A stretch of 64,000 bases of DNA from an uncultured Candidatus Thioglobus sp. (GTDB taxonomy: Bacteria; Pseudomonadota; Gammaproteobacteria; PS1; Pseudothioglobaceae). The notes beneath the pieces are model-generated. The model was not told the DNA's origin. It worked only from the letters and a program-made list of their open reading frames with translations, and ran no database searches. The position numbers and the translations under genes are program-made. Positions 58,114 to 64,000 of the stretch are shown here, piece after piece. Every line of letters starts with the position of its first letter. Position 1 is the stretch's first letter. The stretch lies in assembly GCA_900180385.1 (NCBI GenBank), contig FXLX01000001.1:62001-126000 (forward strand). The letters run 5' to 3'.

Positions 58114-58673
58114 CCAAGGTTCAGCAGCAAAAGCCAATTAGAACTTGTAATAAGTCATATTCTCAATATAAAAGTTTTAAGCGCTATTTAAGAGATGACT
58201 TTAATAGAAGATGTGGCTATTGCGATGGTTCAGATATTCATTACGGGCAAAAGATAAATTATCATATTGACCACTTTAAGCCAAAAAGTAAATTTCCAAA
58301 TTTAGAAACTGAATACAGTAATTTGATTTATTCATGCCCTTATTGTAATAATGCCAAAAGCGATAAATGGGAAGATGTTGATGGCTTTATTGACCCTTGC
58401 AACGATGAATATGACAATCATTTACAGAGAGATAACAAAGGGCAAATTAAAGCCACAACTAGGCAAGGAAAATACATTGTTAATAATTTGAAGCTATATC
58501 TTAAAAGGCATGAGCTAATTTGGAGTCTGTCTATTTTAGAAAAGCAGAAACAACAACTTAATCAAATAGACGCTAATGACTCAAACGAATTAGAAATATT
58601 AAAACAATTTAGAGGGATTCAAGTTCAAATAGATATTTATAATGACATTTTAAAAGATAATTCAAATGGATAG
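58110..58673 (+). CDS. HNH endonuclease
   Basis: A 187-residue nuclease with zinc-supported HNH fold: CGYC (35-38), 'YHIDHFKPKS' (51-60, HNH first His at 55), Asn71 and CPYCN (76-80), then 'GFIDPCND'. The pattern resembles HNH proteins of defence loci (PtuB- and retron-type). It overlaps the receiver gene by four bases and the methyltransferase by eight. Probably the effector or restriction subunit of this island. Confidence 0.82.
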   Translation: MTKVQQQKPIRTCNKSYSQYKSFKRYLRDDFNRRCGYCDGSDIHYGQKINYHIDHFKPKSKFPNLETEYSNLIYSCPYCNNAKSDKWEDVDGFIDPCNDEYDNHLQRDNKGQIKATTRQGKYIVNNLKLYLKRHELIWSLSILEKQKQQLNQIDANDSNELEILKQFRGIQVQIDIYNDILKDNSNG

Positions 58674-60519
58674 ATTAATATTAAGCTATCTTAAAAATTA
58701 TTCTACCGAAGTTACCCCTATTAACAGGTTGCTAATTTCAACATTTTTAAATTTAAAATCAATAAAAGAAGTAAATAATTTACAAATTCAATCATTAATT
58801 ATCACTGATAAAAAAAGTGACGAGTGGATGGTGTTAAATAATTTTTTAGCATTATTAAAAACCAAAAAACAGAAAATTTGCTTCGAAGAACTGCTTGAAT
58901 TATTTGAATTTGTTATATCACCTTCTGATAAATTAGTTAATGGCGCAATTTATACGCCAAAAAATATCAGGGACTATATCACAATTCAATCTTTTAATAG
59001 TTTAAATAAGGATACACTGAATGATGTTAAAGTTGCTGATATTGCCTGTGGTTGTGGTGGTTTTCTAATAAATGCCAGTCAGAAAATTAAGAAAAAAACC
59101 AATAAGTCGTTTAAAAATATTTTCAAAGAAAATATTTTTGGTGTGGACATCCAAGGCTACAGTATAGAAAGAACAAAAATTTTATTGTCATTATTAGCAA
59201 TAACAAAAGGTGAGGACGAACTTAATTTTGAGTTTAATTTGCATACTGGCAATTCTTTAAAATTTGATTGGTCGATAGAGGAAAAAAACTTTAAAGGATT
59301 TGACCTAATTTTAGGAAATCCTCCTTATGTTTATTCAAGGAACATGGATAAGCAGACCAAGGAATTAGTTAGAAATTGGTCTGTTTGCTCAACAGGTCAT
59401 CCAGATTTATATATACCTTTTTTTCAAATTGGCTATGAGTTATTGAATAAAAATGGAATTTTAGGATTTATTACTGTAAATACATTTACCCATAGCGTTA
59501 ATGGCAGAGCGCTAAGAGGATATTTTTCTAATAATAATGTTTCTTTAAAGATAATAGATTTTAAAGATGAGCAAATTTTTAAATCTAAGATGGCGTACAC
59601 CTGTATTTGTTTTTTACAAAAAAAAGCTTCTGAATATATTTATTATTCTGCGTTAAGCTCAAACAGCCTTGTTGCTATTAGTTTAATAAAATTTAATAAA
59701 AATTTATATAAAGAGCTTAGTGCGCCTCTAGGCTGGAATATAAGAAATAATAAATTAATAAAAAAATTAGAATCTATTGGAACAAAATTTGGTGACAAAT
59801 ATAATACTAAAAGCGGTATTGCAACACTAAGAAATAAAGTTTATATTTTCAATCCTGTAAAAACTAATAGTAAATATTTTTATATGGAAGATGGAACTGC
59901 AATTGAGAAAGATATATGCAAAGATATTGTCAATTCAAATAAATTGAATAAAACAAATAACATCGAAAATTTAATGGAAAAAATCATTTTTCCATACCGC
60001 TATAATAAAAACAATATGCCTTATATAATTGAAGAAGAGGTGTTGTCAGAAGAGTTCCCTAAGGCGTACCAATATTTATATCAACATAAAAAAGAACTGC
60101 AAGCAAGAGACAAGGGTAAAGGCAAATATCCGACATGGTATGCATTCGGTAGAACGCAATCATTGGAGAAAATTAAAAATAAATTACTTTTTCCTAGGAT
60201 GGTAAAAAAAGGATTTGTTTCTGAAATTAACAACGATGAAAATTTATATTTTTATAACGGGATGTCAGCATACAATAGAAAAAATGGGAGTCTGGAAGTA
60301 TTACAAAAAATATTATGCTCAAAAATAGCTTGGATGTATATTGAAAACAAATGTAAATATTATGTTTCTGGATATTTTGGGTTGGGAAAAAATTATTTAG
60401 ATAATTTTGGCATTTATAATTTTAATGAAAAAGATATAGAACTATTAGTTTGCAAAAAAAATATAAACAAAAGCGATACTTTTATTGCAAAAAAATATAA
60501 ATTCACGTCTAGCGATTGA
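58666..60519 (+). CDS. N6-adenine DNA methyltransferase with target-recognition region
   Basis: A 617-residue protein. Methylase motif I VADIACGCGGF (123-133), 'YTPKNIRDYI' upstream, motif IV NPPY (218-221, in LILGNPPYVYS), then 'GFITVNTFTHS'. The C-terminal half (from about residue 340) with 'LGWNIRNNKLIKKLES', 'GIATLRNKVYIF', 'FPRMVKKG' and 'YFGLGKNYLDNFGIY' is a TaqI/Eco57I-type specificity region. No nuclease motif is obvious in it, which leaves HNH as the cutter. Strongly AT-rich codon use. Stop followed by the alaC promoter. Confidence 0.85.
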   Translation: MDRLILSYLKNYSTEVTPINRLLISTFLNLKSIKEVNNLQIQSLIITDKKSDEWMVLNNFLALLKTKKQKICFEELLELFEFVISPSDKLVNGAIYTPKNIRDYITIQSFNSLNKDTLNDVKVADIACGCGGFLINASQKIKKKTNKSFKNIFKENIFGVDIQGYSIERTKILLSLLAITKGEDELNFEFNLHTGNSLKFDWSIEEKNFKGFDLILGNPPYVYSRNMDKQTKELVRNWSVCSTGHPDLYIPFFQIGYELLNKNGILGFITVNTFTHSVNGRALRGYFSNNNVSLKIIDFKDEQIFKSKMAYTCICFLQKKASEYIYYSALSSNSLVAISLIKFNKNLYKELSAPLGWNIRNNKLIKKLESIGTKFGDKYNTKSGIATLRNKVYIFNPVKTNSKYFYMEDGTAIEKDICKDIVNSNKLNKTNNIENLMEKIIFPYRYNKNNMPYIIEEEVLSEEFPKAYQYLYQHKKELQARDKGKGKYPTWYAFGRTQSLEKIKNKLLFPRMVKKGFVSEINNDENLYFYNGMSAYNRKNGSLEVLQKILCSKIAWMYIENKCKYYVSGYFGLGKNYLDNFGIYNFNEKDIELLVCKKNINKSDTFIAKKYKFTSSD

Positions 60520-60647
60520 ATTTACCAGTGGTGAGAAGCCGTTTTACAAAAAAATAACAGCATACTGTAAAAAGCAAATTATATAGTTGATGCATTTTAA
60601 AAGTAATTAAGCTAAAATATAGCAAGATACTTGACAATTTTTTTAAA

Positions 60648-61835
60648 ATGAACGACGATTTCCCCAGAATTAAACGACTTCCCGCTTATGTTTTTGCCGT
60701 TACTAATGAGTTAAAGTCAAAGGCGCGTGCGCGTGGGGAAGATATTATTGATTTCGGCATGGGCAATCCTGATCAGCCAACACCTGACCATATTGTTGAA
60801 AAATTAGTTGAGGCAGCTCGTCGTAAAGATACACATCGTTATTCTACATCGCGCGGTATTCCACGCCTGCGCCAAGCTATTTCTAATTGGTATAAAAGAC
60901 GCTTTGATGTGGATATCGATCCTGAAACAGAAGCCATTATTACCATTGGCTCTAAAGAAGGTTTGGCCAATTTAGCACAAGCGATAGTTGGTGCAGGTGA
61001 TACTGTATTAGTGCCTAATCCAGCTTATCCGATTCATCCATATGGCTTTGTTATTGCGGGCGCTGATATTCAGCACGTACCTTGCGGTCCAGATGATGAT
61101 TTTTTGGCCGAACTAGAGCGCTCAATCAAAAACACCTGGCCCAAGCCAAAAATGCTGGTACTTAATTACCCTTCAAATCCAACCACCGAATGTGTTGAGC
61201 TAGAATTCTTTGAAAAAGTTATCAAAATTGCAAAAGAGCATGAAATATGGGTTGTACAAGATTTGGCCTATGCAGATATCGTATTTGATGGCTATGTTGC
61301 ACCAAGCATTCTGCAGGTTAAGGGCGCTAAAGAAATCGCAGTTGAATTTTTTTCACTGTCAAAAAGCTACAATATGCCGGGTTGGCGTGTTGGCTTTATG
61401 GTTGGCAACCCAATCTTGGTGGGTGCATTAGCTAAAATAAAATCTTACTTAGATTATGGCATGTTCACGCCAATTCAAGTAGCGGCTATTGAAGCACTAG
61501 AAGGCAACCAAACTTGCGTTAAAGAAATATCAGACATGTATCAAGATCGCCGAGATGTTTTGTGTGACGGCCTTAACAGCATTGACTGGACAGTAACACC
61601 GCCAAAAGCCACTATGTTTGTTTGGGCCAAAATTCCTGAATTTTACCAGTCAATGGGGTCGCTTGAATTTACCAAAAAATTGCTTAAAGTTGCAAAAGTA
61701 GGCGTTTCTCCGGGTATTGGCTTTGGCGATTATGGCGATCAATATGTGCGTTTTGGCTTGATTGAAAATGAACATCGCACACGCCAAGCAATTCGCGGAA
61801 TTCGTGACATGTTTAAAACAGATGGGCTGCTATAG
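60648..61835 (+). CDS. alaC: Alanine transaminase (AlaC-type aminotransferase)
   Basis: PLP-dependent class I/II aminotransferase, likely pyruvate/glutamate. The 395 residues include '[16 protein letters not shown]', 'LNYPSNPTT', '[12 protein letters not shown]', and the PLP lysine in '[17 protein letters not shown]'. AlaC similarity runs full length. It is the first conserved gene after the island; a homologue pair with metA nearby is found in related genomes, but no operon signal links them beyond close spacing. Confidence 0.9.
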   Translation: MNDDFPRIKRLPAYVFAVTNELKSKARARGEDIIDFGMGNPDQPTPDHIVEKLVEAARRKDTHRYSTSRGIPRLRQAISNWYKRRFDVDIDPETEAIITIGSKEGLANLAQAIVGAGDTVLVPNPAYPIHPYGFVIAGADIQHVPCGPDDDFLAELERSIKNTWPKPKMLVLNYPSNPTTECVELEFFEKVIKIAKEHEIWVVQDLAYADIVFDGYVAPSILQVKGAKEIAVEFFSLSKSYNMPGWRVGFMVGNPILVGALAKIKSYLDYGMFTPIQVAAIEALEGNQTCVKEISDMYQDRRDVLCDGLNSIDWTVTPPKATMFVWAKIPEFYQSMGSLEFTKKLLKVAKVGVSPGIGFGDYGDQYVRFGLIENEHRTRQAIRGIRDMFKTDGLL

Positions 61836-61864
61836 ATAAAAGATTAGCGTTAAAATCAATCATC

Positions 61865-62701
61865 ATGAAACTCTCTGCTAATGAATTTTTAAATGCTAAA
61901 CATAAGCGCCTAACCTTATTGGGTATGTCTGGCGTTGGCAAAACTCATTTGGCAAAATTATTATCCAAGCAAGAGCAGTATTTTCATTATTCAGGCGATT
62001 ATCGCATTGGTGCCGAGTATTTAAACTCGGCCATTCTGGACAACATTATCACTCGAGTAAAAAAAGACACCTGGCTAAAAAGTCTTTTAGATGGCGAGTC
62101 AATTCAAATTCATAACAACATTACTTTTGACAACCTGTCTTCTGTTTCTGCCTTTTTGGGCAAGGTTGGCAACCCAGAATTAGGCGGGCTACCTATTGAT
62201 GAATTTATACGCAGACAGTCTTTATTCAATCAGGCTGAAACTAACGCCATGCTTGACGTTCCAAGCTTTATGTCTAAAGCCAAACAGCAGAATGTAGGCA
62301 ACTTTATTAATGATGCTGGCGGCTCTTTATGCGAATTGAACGATGAAAAAGTCTATCAAACACTAGCCGAACATACTATTATCTTATATATTAGAGCCAG
62401 TAAGAGTAATGAAAATGCACTAATAGAGCGTGCTCAAACGCACCCAAAACCCTTGTATTATCAGGCAGATTTTTTACAGCAACAGTTGTCTGTTTATTTG
62501 GCTGAAAATCAATTTACCTATGTTGCTCAAATTAATCCAGACGATTTTGTACGCTGGATATTCCCGCGCTTATTAGCGTATCGAAAGCCAAAATATGAAC
62601 GCATCGCTCAACAATATGGCTACACCATTGACAGTGAAGATTTATATCAGTGTCGTAGTGCCAACGAAGTGCTTGAACTAATTGCAGGAGCTCTAGATTA
62701 A
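61865..62701 (+). CDS. P-loop ATPase-like protein, function unknown
   Basis: A 278-residue protein with a Walker A GMSGVGKTHLAK (19-30) near the N-terminus and 'FINDAGGSLCEL' later as possible Walker B-like strand. Overall look is that of a small nucleoside kinase or AAA-like protein, but I do not recognise a family. It starts 30 bases after alaC and ends 2 bases before metA, so it may be part of alaC-metA expression. Confidence 0.75.
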   Translation: MKLSANEFLNAKHKRLTLLGMSGVGKTHLAKLLSKQEQYFHYSGDYRIGAEYLNSAILDNIITRVKKDTWLKSLLDGESIQIHNNITFDNLSSVSAFLGKVGNPELGGLPIDEFIRRQSLFNQAETNAMLDVPSFMSKAKQQNVGNFINDAGGSLCELNDEKVYQTLAEHTIILYIRASKSNENALIERAQTHPKPLYYQADFLQQQLSVYLAENQFTYVAQINPDDFVRWIFPRLLAYRKPKYERIAQQYGYTIDSEDLYQCRSANEVLELIAGALD

Positions 62702-63757
62702 ATGCCTCTAATTGCCCACTCAAACCTGCCTTCTTTTGATCGATTAAAGTCTGAAGGTGAAATCGTACTTAGCAAAGCGCGCGCTAATCATCAGGTGATT
62801 AGAGAATTGCATATCGGCCTACTTAACATGATGCCAGATGCTGCGCTTGAGGCAACGGAACGACAATTTTTCCGACTGATCGGCCACTCCAATCAGATCG
62901 CCCAATTCTACCTTCACCCATTTACTTTGCCTTCTATCAAACGATCAGAAAAAGGTCAGAAACATGTTGATAAGTACTACCAAAACTTTGATAATATTAA
63001 AGCACTGGGTCTAGATGCATTAATTATTACTGGCGCCCATATGGAGCAAGCAGACTTAAAAAAAGCGCCGTTTTATGAAGAGTTAATGGATATTATTGAT
63101 TGGTCATATAAACAGGTAACTTCAACTCTATGCTCTTGCTTAGCCACGCATGCGCTAATGGAATTTAGATATCAGCAAAAACGTCAAGCCATGAAAAATA
63201 AATGCTGGGGTGTTTTTAAACATCAGATTGTTAATCGAGCCCACCCACTAATGAGTGGTGTTAATACCAGCTTCAACGTGCCTCACTCTCGCTTTAATGA
63301 AATAACGGCCGAACAATTTAAAACAGCAGGTGTTGAAATATTGGTGAGTAGCGATATCGGTGCACATCTATGCGTTAGTGAAGATTTATTACGTATTGTC
63401 TTCTTCCAAGGGCATCCAGAATACGACACCATTAGCTTGCTGAAAGAATACAAACGTGAAATTACTAGCTATTTGTCAAAGTCACGTGATGATTATCCCG
63501 CCTTTCCTCAGCATTATTTAAATGAACAAAATAAGGCCATTCTCAATGAATATAAAACCAAGCTAATTGCGGGAGAATTTACTATTTCAGACTTTCCAGA
63601 AGGCCTAATTTGCAAAACATTGGACAATACTTGGCACGATGCAACTCAGCAAATTATTAGCAACTGGATTGGTTGTGTGTATCAGGTCACTCATGAAGAA
63701 GTTGGCAAGCCGTTTATGGATGGCATTGATCCGAACGATCCATTGAAATTAAAATAA
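62702..63757 (+). CDS. metA: Homoserine O-acyltransferase (MetA family)
   Basis: Activates homoserine for methionine synthesis using succinyl- or acetyl-CoA. The 351 residues have 'LHIGLLNMMPDAALEATERQF', the catalytic Cys in 'STLCSCLATHALMEF', 'HSRFNEI' and the His-Glu pair in 'FFQGHPEYD'. At 351 it is longer than E. coli MetA by about 40 residues, as in many marine gammaproteobacteria. Whether it uses acetyl- or succinyl-CoA cannot be told from this. Confidence 0.93.
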   Translation: MPLIAHSNLPSFDRLKSEGEIVLSKARANHQVIRELHIGLLNMMPDAALEATERQFFRLIGHSNQIAQFYLHPFTLPSIKRSEKGQKHVDKYYQNFDNIKALGLDALIITGAHMEQADLKKAPFYEELMDIIDWSYKQVTSTLCSCLATHALMEFRYQQKRQAMKNKCWGVFKHQIVNRAHPLMSGVNTSFNVPHSRFNEITAEQFKTAGVEILVSSDIGAHLCVSEDLLRIVFFQGHPEYDTISLLKEYKREITSYLSKSRDDYPAFPQHYLNEQNKAILNEYKTKLIAGEFTISDFPEGLICKTLDNTWHDATQQIISNWIGCVYQVTHEEVGKPFMDGIDPNDPLKLK

Positions 63758-63818
63758 AACTCTCCTGACTTTGATTTTTTTGTTTATCATGGTTGTTAAG
63801 TTAATTTAACAGGACAGT

Positions 63819-64000
63819 ATGGAAACATTAACAATTATCAACTATGGCTTACTATTGCTAACGACTACCTGGACTCTGTTCATCTTATTTAATGTTCGGG
63901 CAAACTGCAAGAAGAATTGCAACCTTGATACCATTAAAAAATGCGTAGCCACTTATATATTTGGTCTAGCACTCATTTTCGGCTTGTATTTCGCTCATAG
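63819..64000 (+). CDS. Small membrane protein, partial at right edge
   Basis: ATG at 63819 with AGGA upstream; 60 codons are seen before the window ends with no stop. Two hydrophobic helices (about 5-25 and 43-60) flank a short Cys-containing loop (ANCKKNCNLDTIKKC). No family recognised. The Cys loop could hold a disulfide or metal. Confidence 0.5.
   Translation, partial: METLTIINYGLLLLTTTWTLFILFNVRANCKKNCNLDTIKKCVATYIFGLALIFGLYFAH

Noticed and set aside
58666..60519. BREX PglX or type I HsdM identity for the methyltransferase
   Set aside because: No other BREX or type I subunits (BrxC, PglZ, HsdR, HsdS) are nearby, and the C-terminal specificity region and length fit an Eco57I/TaqI-type enzyme better.

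Overview
The window is a low-GC gammaproteobacterial chromosome segment. The tkt-gap-pgk-pyk-fba run, the metY-rimP-nusA-infB-rbfA-truB cluster, an FNR-controlled cbb3 oxidase operon, many short overlapping operons and few paralogues fit the SUP05/Thioglobus group of sulfur-oxidising autotrophs and bivalve symbionts. That placement is inferred from gene content and order; no rRNA or carbon-fixation enzyme such as RubisCO lies in the window.

Layout: 1-2798 an AsmA-like partial gene, rsmG and mnmG (minus). 2799-3126 holds a 260-bp element with terminal inverted repeats and two long internal hairpins. 3127-10371 is the sugar-phosphate block fba, pyk, pgk, DUF302, gap, tkt (minus). 10372-13372 is an accessory stretch: a decayed yceI/cytochrome b561 pair with three +1 homopolymer frameshifts, a possible 46-codon gene behind a class II FNR-type promoter, and a BrnT-like toxin-antitoxin pair. 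13443-26795 is housekeeping: tRNA-Met, coaE, rsmI, dolP-like, rnhB, dadA, purD, truB-rbfA-infB-nusA-rimP and initiator tRNA. 27170-40119 carries gshB, crcB, rarA, apbE, mltB-ruvX-pyrB-ygfB-like, two small secreted proteins in a stretch full of GGA hairpins, an OxyR-like LysR regulator, tRNA-Phe, trxB, ftsK and lolA. 40112-42574 is a hemN gene broken in two; its radical-SAM core has been replaced by two integron-like cassettes, one encoding an HNH endonuclease, and an IS5-type transposase stump. 42777-47658 holds a Crp/Fnr regulator, tRNA-Thr and ccoNOQP. 47689-55073 holds hisF, uppS-cdsA-dxr-M23 peptidase, purC, a DUF2797 gene and an FKBP. 55115-60519 is a four-gene AT-rich island. 60648-64000 holds alaC, a P-loop gene, metA and a partial membrane gene.

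The best candidate for an undescribed system is the island at 55115-60519. It encodes a protein with two GHKL ATPase modules (an Hsp90/MORC-like module at the N-terminus and a histidine-kinase core at the C-terminus), a receiver-domain protein with no DNA-binding output, an HNH nuclease and an N6-adenine methyltransferase with a target-recognition region. The four genes overlap by stop/start sharing and sit between ordinary chromosomal genes. The arrangement suggests restriction-modification, or another anti-phage defence, gated by a phosphorelay.

Other leads are three FNR-type sites that tie the regulator, ccoNOQP and the small gene into one circuit; GGA-hairpin clusters with a terminator-ended RNA that could titrate CsrA/RsmA; the integron cassette relic inside hemN; and shared ends of two mobile-element families.
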